Source of the DNA: Tubulanus polymorphus
Lineage: Eukaryota; Nemertea; Palaeonemertea; Tubulaniformes; Tubulanidae
Direction of reading: 5' to 3'
Assembly: GCF_964204645.1 (NCBI RefSeq)
Contig: NC_134025.1
Location: 31,999,561-32,063,560 of the forward strand
DNA length: 64,000 nt
Shown: one piece after another, positions 40,201 through 51,141 of the stretch
How the letters are laid out: the number at the start of each line of letters is the position of its first letter
How positions within the stretch are numbered: the first letter of the stretch is position 1
The notes under the pieces: generated by a model
Told to the model about the DNA's origin: nothing
The model's input: only the letters and a program-made list of their open reading frames with translations
Databases searched by the model: none
Translations under genes and position numbers: made by a program

Positions 40201-41719
40201 CGCCTTAGCCCATCTTTTCAGATTGAGTCCATCATCTTGAGAACCAAAGGCAGCCAGAAAATTCTGATTCTTTCAACCTATCTATTTGAAATCAGTTCAG
40301 TACACCCTAACCCATCAATTAAGATAGAATTCATCATCTTTAGGACCCTATTTTGCAAGAAAAATCTGTATCTTTCAGTCCATCTGCTCGAAATCAGTTC
40401 AGTTTACCTTAACCTATCATTTCAGATCGAGTCCATCATCTTCAGGAGCATAAATAGCCAGAAAATTCTTAATCTTTCCACCTATCTATTTGAAATCAGT
40501 TCAGTACACCCTAACCCATCAATTAAGATAGAACTCATCATCTTTAGGACCCTATTTTGCAAGAAAAATCTGTATCTTTCAGTCCATCTACTCGAAATCA
40601 GTTCAGTTTACCTTAACCTATCATTTCAGATGAGTCCATCTTCTTCAGGAGCATACATAGCCAGAAAATTCTTAATCTTTCCACCTATCTATTTGAAATC
40701 AGTTCAATACGCCTTAACACATCTTTTCAGATTGAATCCATCATCTTCAGAACCAAAAGCAGCCAGAAAATTCTGATTCTTTCAACCTATCTATTTGAAA
40801 TCAGTTCAGTACACCCTAACCCATCAATTAAGATAGAACTCATCATCTTTAGGACCCTATTTTGCAAGAAAAATCTGTATCTTTCAGTCCATCTATTCAG
40901 AATCAGTTCAGTCTACCTTAACCTATCATTTCAGATCGAGTCCATCATCTTCAGGAGCATAAATAGCCAGAAAATTCTTAATCTTTCCACCTATCTATTT
41001 GAAATCAGTTCAATACGCCTTAGCCCATCTTTTCAGATTGAGTCCATCATCTTCAGAACCAAAGGCAGCCAGAAAATTCTGATTCCTTCCACCTATCTAT
41101 TTGAAATCAGTTCAGTTCACCCTAACCCATCAATTAAGATAGAATTCATCATCTTTAGGACCCTATTTTGCAAAAAAAATCTGTATCTTTCAGTCCATCT
41201 GCTCGAAATCAGTTCAGTTTACCTTAACCTATCATTTCAGATCGAGTCCATCATCTTCAGGAGCATAAATAGCCAGAAAATTCTTAATCTTTCCACCTAT
41301 CTATTTGAAATCAGTTCAATTCGCCTTAGCCCATCTTTTCAGATTGAGTCCATCATCTTCAGAACCAAAGGCAGCCAGAAAATTCTGATTCTTTCCACCT
41401 ATCTATTTGAAATCAGTTCAGTTCACCCTAACCCATCAATTAAGATAGAATTCATCATCTTTAGGACCCTATTTTGCAAGAAAAATCTGTATCTTTCAGT
41501 CCATCTACTCGAAATCAGTTCAGTTTACCTTAACCTATCATTTCAGATCGAGTCCAGCATCTTCAGGAGCATAAATAGTCAGAAAATTCTGAATCTTTCC
41601 ACCTATCTATTTGAAATCAGTTCAATACGCCTTAGCCCATCTTTTCAGATTGAGTCCATCATCTTCAGAACCAAAGGCAGCCAGAAAATTCTGATTCTTT
41701 CCACCTATCTATTTGAAAT
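37222..41719 (-). repeat. Reverse-oriented satellite domain R1
   Basis: An inverted composite copy of the left flank. Part a, 37222 to about 38345, mirrors 36757 down to about 35634 (coordinate sum 73979). Part b then mirrors about 33084 downward (sum 71429), so 2,550 bp, or 25 monomers, is skipped at the switch. Near 40.8-40.9 kb the sum changes to 71225 because two monomers (204 bp), including the one with the GGTTATGGAAAAC variant, are missing. It ends at 41719, the mirror of 29506. Shared rare variants confirm the match: AGTCCAGCAT (41551), GACTTAGTCC (38592) and AAAACCAGCC (39024). Confidence 0.87.
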
Positions 41720-41720
41720 G
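41719..41720. other. Inversion junction 2 (R to F)
   Basis: The R1 copy ends CTATTTGAAAT (mirror of 29506) and joins GGAAAGATTAAG, which continues as a forward copy from 28300. One T is shared by both sides. The same two breakpoints, in reverse complement, make the junctions at 47012/47013 and 50386/50387. Confidence 0.88.
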
Positions 41721-44700
41721 GAAAGATTAAGAATTTTCTGGTTATTTATGCTCCTGAAGATGATGGACTCGATCTGAAATGATAGGTTAAGGTAAACTGA
41801 ACTGATTTCGAGTAGATGGACTGAAAGATACAAATTTTTCTTGCGAAATAGGGTCCTAAAGATGATGAATTCTATCTTAATTGATGGGTTAGGGTGTACT
41901 GAACTGATTTCAAATAGATAGGTTGAAAGAATCAGAATTTTCCGGCTGCTTTTGGTTCTGAAGATGATGGATTCAATCTGAAAAGATGTGTTAAGGCGTA
42001 TTGAACTGATTTCAAATAGATAGGTGGAAAGATTAAGAATTTTCTGGCTATTTATGCTCCTGAAGATGATGGACTCGATCTGAAATGATAGGTTAAGGTA
42101 GACTGAACTGATTCTGAATAGATGGACTGAAAGATACAGATTTTTCTTGCAAAATAGGGTCCTAAAGATGATGAGTTCTATCTTAATTGATGGGTTAGGG
42201 TGTACTGAATTGATTTCAAATAGATAGGTGGAAAGATTAAGAATTTTCTGGCTATTTATGCTCCTGAAGATGATGGACTCGATCTGAAATGATAGGTTAA
42301 GGAAAACTGAACTGATTTCGAGTAGATGGACTGAAAGATACAGATTTTTCTTGCAAAATAGGGTCCTAAAGATGATGAATTCTATCTTAATTGATGGGTT
42401 AGGGTGTACTGAACTGATTTCAAATAGATAGGTTGAAAGAATCAGAATTTTCTGGCTGCTTTTGGTTCTGAAGATGATGGATTCAATCTGAAAAGATGTG
42501 TTAAGGCGTATTGAACTGATTTCAAATAGATAGGTGGAAAGATTAAGAATTTTCTGGCTATTTATGCTCCTGAAGATGATGGACTCATCTGAAATGATAG
42601 GTTAAGGTAAACTGAACTGATTTCGAGTAGATGGACTGAAATATACAGATTTTTCTTGCAAAATAGGGTCCTAAAGATGATGAGTTCTATCTTAATTGAT
42701 GGGTTAGGGTGTACTGAACTGATTTCAAATAGATAGGTGGAAAGATTAAGAATTTTCTGGCTATTTATGCTCCTGAAGATGATGGACTCGATCTGAAATG
42801 ATAGGTTAAGGTAAACTGACCTGATTTCGAGTAGATGGACTGAAAGATACAGATTTTTCTTGCAAAATAGGGTCCTAAAGATGATGAATTATATCTTAAT
42901 TGATGGGTTAGGGTGAACTGAACTGATTTCAAATAGATAGGTGGAAAGAATCAGAATTTTCTGGCTGCCTTTGGTTCTGAAGATGATGGACTCAATCTGA
43001 AAAGATGGGCTAAGGCGTATTGAACTGATTTCAAATAGATAGGTGGAAAGATTCAGAATTTTCTGACTATTTATGCTCCTGAAGATGCTGGACTCGATCT
43101 GAAATGATAGGTTAAGGTAAACTGAACTGATTTCGAGTAGATGGACTGAAAGATACAGATTTTTCTTGCAAAATAGGGTCCTAAAGATGATGAATTCTAT
43201 CTTAATTGATGGGTTAGGGTGAACTGAACTGATTTCAAATAGATAGGTGGAAAGAATCAGAATTTTCTGGCTGCCTTTGGTTCTGAAGATGATGGACTCA
43301 ATCTGAAAAGATGGGCTAAGGCGAATTGAACTGATTTCAAATAGATAGGTGGAAAGATTAAGAATTTTCTGGCTATTTATGCTCCTGAAGATGATGGACT
43401 CGATCTGAAATGATAGGTTAAGGTAAACTGAACTGATTTCGAGCAGATGGACTGAAAGATACAGATTTTTTTTGCAAAATAGGGTCCTAAAGATGATGAA
43501 TTCTATCTTAATTGATGGGTTAGGGTGAACTGAACTGATTTCAAATAGATAGGTGGAAGGAATCAGAATTTTCTGGCTGCCTTTGGTTCTGAAGATGATG
43601 GACTCAATCTGAAAAGATGGGCTAAGGCGTATTGAACTGATTTCAAATAGATAGGTGGAAAGATTAAGAATTTTCTGGCTATTTATGCTCCTGAAGATGA
43701 TGGACTCGATCTGAAATGATAGGTTAAGGTAGACTGAACTGATTCTGAATAGATGGACTGAAAGATACAGATTTTTCTTGCAAAATAGGGTCCTAAAGAT
43801 GATGAGTTCTATCTTAATTGATGGGTTAGGGTGTACTGAACTGATTTCAAATAGATAGGTGGAAAGATTAAGAATTTTCTGGCTATTTATGCTCCTGAAG
43901 ATGATGGACTCGATCTGAAATGATAGGTTATGGAAAACTGAACTGATTTCGAGTAGATGGACTGAAAGATACAGATTTTTCTTGCAAAATAGGGTCCTAA
44001 AGATGATGAATTCTATCTTAATTGATGGGTTAGGGTGTACTGAACTGATTTCAAATAGATAGGTTGAAAGAATCAGAATTTTCTGGCTGCTTTTGGTTCT
44101 GAAGATGATGGATTCAATCTGAAAAGATGTGTTAAGGCGTATTGAACTGATTTCAAATAGATAGGTGGAAAGATTAAGAATTTTCTGGCTATGTATGCTC
44201 CTGAAGAAGATGGACTCATCTGAAATGATAGGTTAAGGTAAACTGAACTGATTTCGAGTAGATGGACTGAAAGATACAGATTTTTCTTGCAAAATAGGGT
44301 CCTAAAGATGATGAGTTCTATCTTAATTGATGGGTTAGGGTGTACTGAACTGATTTCAAATAGATAGGTGGAAAGATTAAGAATTTTCTGGCTATTTATG
44401 CTCCTGAAGATGATGGACTCGATCTGAAATGATAGGTTAAGGTAAACTGAACTGATTTCGAGCAGATGGACTGAAAGATACAGATTTTTCTTGCAAAATA
44501 GGGTCCTAAAGATGATGAATTCTATCTTAATTGATGGGTTAGGGTGTACTGAACTGATTTCAAATAGATAGGTTGAAAGAATCAGAATTTTCTGGCTGCC
44601 TTTGGTTCTCAAGATGATGGACTCAATCTGAAAAGATGGGCTAAGGCGTATTGAACTGATTTCAAATAGATAGGTGGAAAGATTAAGAATTTTCTGGCTA

Positions 44701-45474
44701 TTTATGCTCCTGAAGATGATGGACTCGATCTGAAATGATAGGTTAAGGTAAACTGAACTGATTTCGAGTAGATGGACTGAAAGATACAGATTTTTCTTGC
44801 AAAATAGGGTCCTAAAGATGATGAATTCTATCTTAATTGATGGGTTAGGGTGAACTGAACTGATTTCAAATAGATAGGTGGATAGAATCAGAATTTTCTG
44901 GCTGCCTTTGGTTCTGAAGATGATGGACTCAATCTGAAAAGATGGGCTAAGGCGAATTGAACTGATTTCAAATAGATAGGTGGAAAGATTAAGAATTTTC
45001 TGGCTATTTATGCTCCTGAAGATGATGGACTCGATCTGAAATGATAGGTTAAGGTAAACTGAACTGATTTCGAGTAGATGGACTGAAAGATACAGATTTT
45101 TCTTGCAAAATAGGGTCTTAAAGATGATGAATTTTATCTTAATTGATGGGTTAGGGTGTACTGAACTGATTTCAAATAGATAGGTTGAAAGAATCAGAAT
45201 TTTCTGGCTGCTTTTGGTTCTGAAGATGATGGATTCAATCTGAAAAGATGTGTTAAGGCGTATTGAACTGATTTCAAATAGATAGGTGGAAAGATTAAGA
45301 ATTTTCTGGCTATTTATGCTCCTGAAGATGATGGACTCGTTCTGAAATGATAGGTTAGGTAGACTGAACTGATTTCGAGTAGATGGACTGAAAGATACAG
45401 ATTTTTCTTGCAAAATAGGGTCCTAAAGATGATGAATTCTATCTTAATTGATGGGTAAGGGTGAACTGAACTGA
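41720..45474 (+). repeat. Direct copy of 28300-32054 (offset 13,420 bp)
   Basis: A forward block that repeats 28300-32054 with no length change. Rare variants correspond throughout: TTTTCCGGCTG, GAAATATACAG, GATGAATTATATC, GATGCTGGACTCG, GGTTATGGAAAAC and GACTCGTTCTG. Only isolated differences were seen, such as GATGCGTTC at about 30891 against GATGAGTTC at 44311, and GATAATGG at about 28849 against GATGATGG here. The block ends at 45474, where the original continues TTTCAAATAG but this copy meets an inversion junction. Confidence 0.88.
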
Positions 45475-45481
45475 ACCTAAC
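45475..45481. other. Inversion junction 3 with 7-bp CCTAAC-type filler
   Basis: Forward satellite ends GTGAACTGAACTGA at 45474. Inverted satellite starts CCACCTATC at 45482 (mirror of 43250, coordinate sum 88732). The 7 bases between are ACCTAAC, so the junction reads CCTAACCC. That is C-strand telomere-like, but is also the complement of the B-monomer motif. The junction is repeated exactly at 48849-48855. Confidence 0.82.
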
Positions 45482-47012
45482 CCACCTATCTATTTGAAAT
45501 CAGTTCAGTTCACCCTAACCCATCAATTAAGATAGAATTCATCATCTTTAGGACCCTATTTTGCAAGAAAAATCTGTATCTTTCAGTCCATCTACTCGAA
45601 ATCAGTTCAGTTTACCTTAACCTATCATTTCAGATCGAGTCCAGCATCTTCAGGAGCATAAATAGTCAGAAAATTCTGAATCTTTCCACCTATCTATTTG
45701 AAATCAGTTCAATACGCCTTAGCCCATCTTTTCAGATTGAGTCCATCATCTTCAGAACCAAAGGCAGCCAGAAAATTCTGATTCTTTCCACCTATCTATT
45801 TGAAATCAGTTCAGTTCACCCTAACCCATCAATTAAGATATAATTCATCATCTTTAGGACCCTATTTTGCAAGAAAAATCTGTATCTTTCAGTCCATCTA
45901 CTCGAAATCAGGTCAGTTTACCTTAACCTATCATTTCAGATCGAGTCCATCATCTTCAGGAGCATAAATAGCCAGAAAATTCTTAATCTTTCCACCTATC
46001 TATTTGAAATCAGTTCAGTACACCCTAACCCATCAATTAAGATAGAACTCATCATCTTTAGGACCCTATTTTGCAAGAAAAATCTGTATATTTCAGTCCA
46101 TCTACTCGAAATCAGTTCAGTTTACCTTAACCTATCATTTCAGATGAGTCCATCATCTTCAGGAGCATAAATAGCCAGAAAATTCTTAATCTTTCCACCT
46201 ATCTATTTGAAATCAGTTCAATACGCCTTAACACATCTTTTCAGATTGAATCCATCATCTTCAGAACCAAAAGCAGCCAGAAAATTCTGATTCTTTCAAC
46301 CTATCTATTTGAAATCAGTTCAGTACACCCTAACCCATCAATTAAGATAGAATTCATCATCTTTAGGACCCTATTTTGCAAGAAAAATCTGTATCTTTCA
46401 GTCCATCTACTCGAAATCAGTTCAGTTTTCCTTAACCTATCATTTCAGATCGAGTCCATCATCTTCAGGAGCATAAATAGCCAGAAAATTCTTAATCTTT
46501 CCACCTATCTATTTGAAATCAATTCAGTACACCCTAACCCATCAATTAAGATAGAACTCATCATCTTTAGGACCCTATTTTGCAAGAAAAATCTGTATCT
46601 TTCAGTCCATCTATTCAGAATCAGTTCAGTCTACCTTAACCTATCATTTCAGATCGAGTCCATCATCTTCAGGAGCATAAATAGCCAGAAAATTCTTAAT
46701 CTTTCCACCTATCTATTTGAAATCAGTTCAATACGCCTTAACACATCTTTTCAGATTGAATCCATCATCTTCAGAACCAAAAGCAGCCGGAAAATTCTGA
46801 TTCTTTCAACCTATCTATTTGAAATCAGTTCAGTACACCCTAACCCATCAATTAAGATAGAATTCATCATCTTTAGGACCCTATTTCGCAAGAAAAATTT
46901 GTATCTTTCAGTCCATCTACTCGAAATCAGTTCAGTTTACCTTAACCTATCATTTCAGATCGAGTCCATCATCTTCAGGAGCATAAATAACCAGAAAATT
47001 CTTAATCTTTCC
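45482..47012 (-). repeat. Reverse-oriented segment R2
   Basis: The inverted copy of 41720-43250 (coordinate sum 88732), itself a copy of 28300 to about 29830. It carries the mirrored rare variants AGTCCAGCAT, ACTATTTATGC in reverse, CAGCCGGAAAA and ATTTCGCAAG. It differs by a few points, for example GATATAATTC at about 45836, CAGGTCAG at about 45909 and TGTATATTTC at about 46087. It ends CTTAATCTTTCC at 47012. Confidence 0.85.
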
Positions 47013-47013
47013 A
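47012..47013. other. Inversion junction 4 (R to F)
   Basis: CTTAATCTTTCC joins ATTTCAAATAGATAGG. Read on the other strand this is exactly the junction at 41719/41720, so the segments around it are inverted copies that span an already rearranged breakpoint. Confidence 0.88.
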
Positions 47014-48848
47014 TTTCAAATAGATAGGTGGAAAGAATCAGAATTTTCTGGCTGCCTTTGGTTCTGAAGATGATGGACTCAATCTGAAAAGATGGGCTAA
47101 GGCGTATTGAACTGATTTCAAATAGATAGGTGGAAAGATTCAGAATTTTCTGACTATTTATGCTCCTGAAGATGCTGGACTCGATCTGAAATGATAGGTT
47201 AAGGTAAACTGAACTGATTTCGAGTAGATGGACTGAAAGATACAGATTTTTCTTGCAAAATAGGGTCCTAAAGATGATGAATTCTATCTTAATTGATGGG
47301 TTAGGGTGAACTGAACTGATTTCAAATAGATAGGTGGAAAGAATCAGAATTTTCTGGCTGCCTTTGGTTCTGAAGATGATGGACTCAATCTGAAAAGATG
47401 GGCTAAGGCGAATTGAACTGATTTCAAATAGATAGGTGGAAAGATTAAGAATTTTCTGGCTATTTATGCTCCTGAAGATGATGGACTCGATCTGAAATGA
47501 TAGGTTAAGGTAAACTGAACTGATTTCGAGCAGATGGACTGAAAGATACAGATTTTTTTTGCAAAATAGGGTCCTAAAGATGATGAATTCTATCTTAATT
47601 GATGGGTTAGGGTGAACTGAACTGATTTCAAATAGATAGGTGGAAGGAATCAGAATTTTCTGGCTGCCTTTGGTTCTGAAGATGATGGACTCAATCTGAA
47701 AAGATGGGCTAAGGCGTATTGAACTGATTTCAAATAGATAGGTGGAAAGATTAAGAATTTTCTGGCTATTTATGCTCCTGAAGATGATGGACTCGATCTG
47801 AAATGATAGGTTAAGGTAAACTGAACTGATTTCGAGCAGATGGACTGAAAGATACAGATTTTTCTTGCAAAATAGGGTCCTAAAGATGATGAATTCTATC
47901 TTAATTGATGGGTTAGGGTGTACTGAACTGATTTCAAATAGATAGGTTGAAAGAATCAGAATTTTCTGGCTGCCTTTGGTTCTCAAGATGATGGACTCAA
48001 TCTGAAAAGATGGGCTAAGGCGTATTGAACTGATTTCAAATAGATAGGTGGAAAGATTAAGAATTTTCTGGCTATTTATGCTCCTGAAGATGATGGACTC
48101 GATCTGAAATGATAGGTTAAGGTAAACTGAACTGATTTCGAGTAGATGGACTGAAAGATACAGATTTTTCTTGCAAAATAGGGTCCTAAAGATGATGAAT
48201 TCTATCTTAATTGATGGGTTAGGGTGAACTGAACTGATTTCAAATAGATAGGTGGATAGAATCAGAATTTTCTGGCTGCCTTTGGTTCTGAAGATGATGG
48301 ACTCAATCTGAAAAGATGGGCTAAGGCGAATTGAACTGATTTCAAATAGATAGGTGGAAAGATTAAGAATTTTCTGGCTATTTATGCTCCTGAAGATGAT
48401 GGACTCGATCTGAAATGATAGGTTAAGGTAAACTGAACTGATTTCGAGTAGATGGACTGAAAGATACAGATTTTTCTTGCAAAATAGGGTCTTAAAGATG
48501 ATGAATTTTATCTTAATTGATGGGTTAGGGTGTACTGAACTGATTTCAAATAGATAGGTTGAAAGAATCAGAATTTTCTGGCTGCTTTTGGTTCTGAAGA
48601 TGATGGATTCAATCTGAAAAGATGTGTTAAGGCGTATTGAACTGATTTCAAATAGATAGGTGGAAAGATTAAGAATTTTCTGGCTATTTATGCTCCTGAA
48701 GATGATGGACTCGTTCTGAAATGATAGGTTAGGTAGACTGAACTGATTTCGAGTAGATGGACTGAAAGATACAGATTTTTCTTGCAAAATAGGGTCCTAA
48801 AGATGATGAATTCTATCTTAATTGATGGGTAAGGGTGAACTGAACTGA
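47013..48848 (+). repeat. Forward segment with 713-bp (7-monomer) deletion
   Basis: Matches 29506-30308 at an offset of 17507, then about 31021-32054 at an offset of 16794. The missing 713 bp is seven monomers, one of them a base short. The splice falls inside an A monomer at about 47815, at matching monomer positions, so the repeat register is kept. It ends at 48848 with the same bases as 45474. Confidence 0.84.
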
Positions 48849-48855
48849 ACCTAAC

Positions 48856-50386
48856 CCACCTATCTATTTGAAATCAGTTCAGTTCACCCTAACCCATCAA
48901 TTAAGATAGAATTCATCATCTTTAGGACCCTATTTTGCAAGAAAAATCTGTATCTTTCAGTCCATCTACTCGAAATCAGTTCAGTTTACCTTAACCTATC
49001 ATTTCAGATCGAGTCCAGCATCTTCAGGAGCATAAATAGTCAGAAAATTCTGAATCTTTCCACCTATCTATTTGAAATCAGTTCAATACGCCTTAGCCCA
49101 TCTTTTCAGATTGAGTCCATCATCTTCAGAACCAAAGGCAGCCAGAAAATTCTGATTCTTTCCACCTATCTATTTGAAATCAGTTCAGTTCACCCTAACC
49201 CATCAATTAAGATATAATTCATCATCTTTAGGACCCTATTTTGCAAGAAAAATCTGTATCTTTCAGTCCATCTACTCGAAATCAGGTCAGTTTACCTTAA
49301 CCTATCATTTCAGATCGAGTCCATCATCTTCAGGAGCATAAATAGCCAGAAAATTCTTAATCTTTCCACCTATCTATTTGAAATCAGTTCAGTACACCCT
49401 AACCCATCAATTAAGATAGAACTCATCATCTTTAGGACCCTATTTTGCAAGAAAAATCTGTATATTTCAGTCCATCTACTCGAAATCAGTTCAGTTTACC
49501 TTAACCTATCATTTCAGATGAGTCCATCATCTTCAGGAGCATAAATAGCCAGAAAATTCTTAATCTTTCCACCTATCTATTTGAAATCAGTTCAATACGC
49601 CTTAACACATCTTTTCAGATTGAATCCATCATCTTCAGAACCAAAAGCAGCCAGAAAATTCTGATTCTTTCAACCTATCTATTTGAAATCAGTTCAGTAC
49701 ACCCTAACCCATCAATTAAGATAGAATTCATCATCTTTAGGACCCTATTTTGCAAGAAAAATCTGTATCTTTCAGTCCATCTACTCGAAATCAGTTCAGT
49801 TTTCCTTAACCTATCATTTCAGATCGAGTCCATCATCTTCAGGAGCATAAATAGCCAGAAAATTCTTAATCTTTCCACCTATCTATTTGAAATCAATTCA
49901 GTACACCCTAACCCATCAATTAAGATAGAACTCATCATCTTTAGGACCCTATTTTGCAAGAAAAATCTGTATCTTTCAGTCCATCTATTCAGAATCAGTT
50001 CAGTCTACCTTAACCTATCATTTCAGATCGAGTCCATCATCTTCAGGAGCATAAATAGCCAGAAAATTCTTAATCTTTCCACCTATCTATTTGAAATCAG
50101 TTCAATACGCCTTAACACATCTTTTCAGATTGAATCCATCATCTTCAGAACCAAAAGCAGCCGGAAAATTCTGATTCTTTCAACCTATCTATTTGAAATC
50201 AGTTCAGTACACCCTAACCCATCAATTAAGATAGAATTCATCATCTTTAGGACCCTATTTCGCAAGAAAAATTTGTATCTTTCAGTCCATCTACTCGAAA
50301 TCAGTTCAGTTTACCTTAACCTATCATTTCAGATCGAGTCCATCATCTTCAGGAGCATAAATAACCAGAAAATTCTTAATCTTTCC
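48856..50386 (-). repeat. Reverse-oriented segment R3 (copy of R2)
   Basis: A copy of 45482-47012 at an offset of 3374. I saw no difference by eye. It is preceded by the filler ACCTAAC at 48849-48855 and followed at 50386/50387 by the same R-to-F junction as at 47012/47013. Confidence 0.87.
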
Positions 50387-51141
50387 ATTTCAAATAGATA
50401 GGTGGAAAGAATCAGAATTTTCTGGCTGCCTTTGGTTCTGAAGATGATGGACTCAATCTGAAAAGATGGGCTAAGGCGTATTGAACTGATTTCAAATAGA
50501 TAGGTGGAAAGATTCAGAATTTTCTGACTATTTATGCTCCTGAAGATGCTGGACTCGATCTGAAATGATAGGTTAAGGTAAACTGAACTGATTTCGAGTA
50601 GATGGACTGAAAGATACAGATTTTTCTTGCAAAATAGGGTCCTAAAGATGATGAATTCTATCTTAATTGATGGGTTAGGGTGAACTGAACTGATTTCAAA
50701 TAGATAGGTGGAAAGAATCAGAATTTTCTGGCTGCCTTTGGTTCTGAAGATGATGGACTCAATCTGAAAAGATGGGCTAAGGCGAATTGAACTGATTTCA
50801 AATAGATAGGTGGAAAGATTAAGAATTTTCTGGCTATTTATGCTCCTGAAGATGATGGACTCGATCTGAAATGATAGGTTAAGGTAAACTGAACTGATTT
50901 CGAGCAGATGGACTGAAAGATACAGATTTTTTTTGCAAAATAGGGTCCTAAAGATGATGAATTCTATCTTAATTGATGGGTTAGGGTGAACTGAACTGAT
51001 TTCAAATAGATAGGTGGAAGGAATCAGAATTTTCTGGCTGCCTTTGGTTCTGAAGATGATGGACTCAATCTGAAAAGATGGGCTAAGGCGTATTGAACTG
51101 ATTTCAAATAGATAGGTGGAAAGATTAAGAATTTTCTGGCT

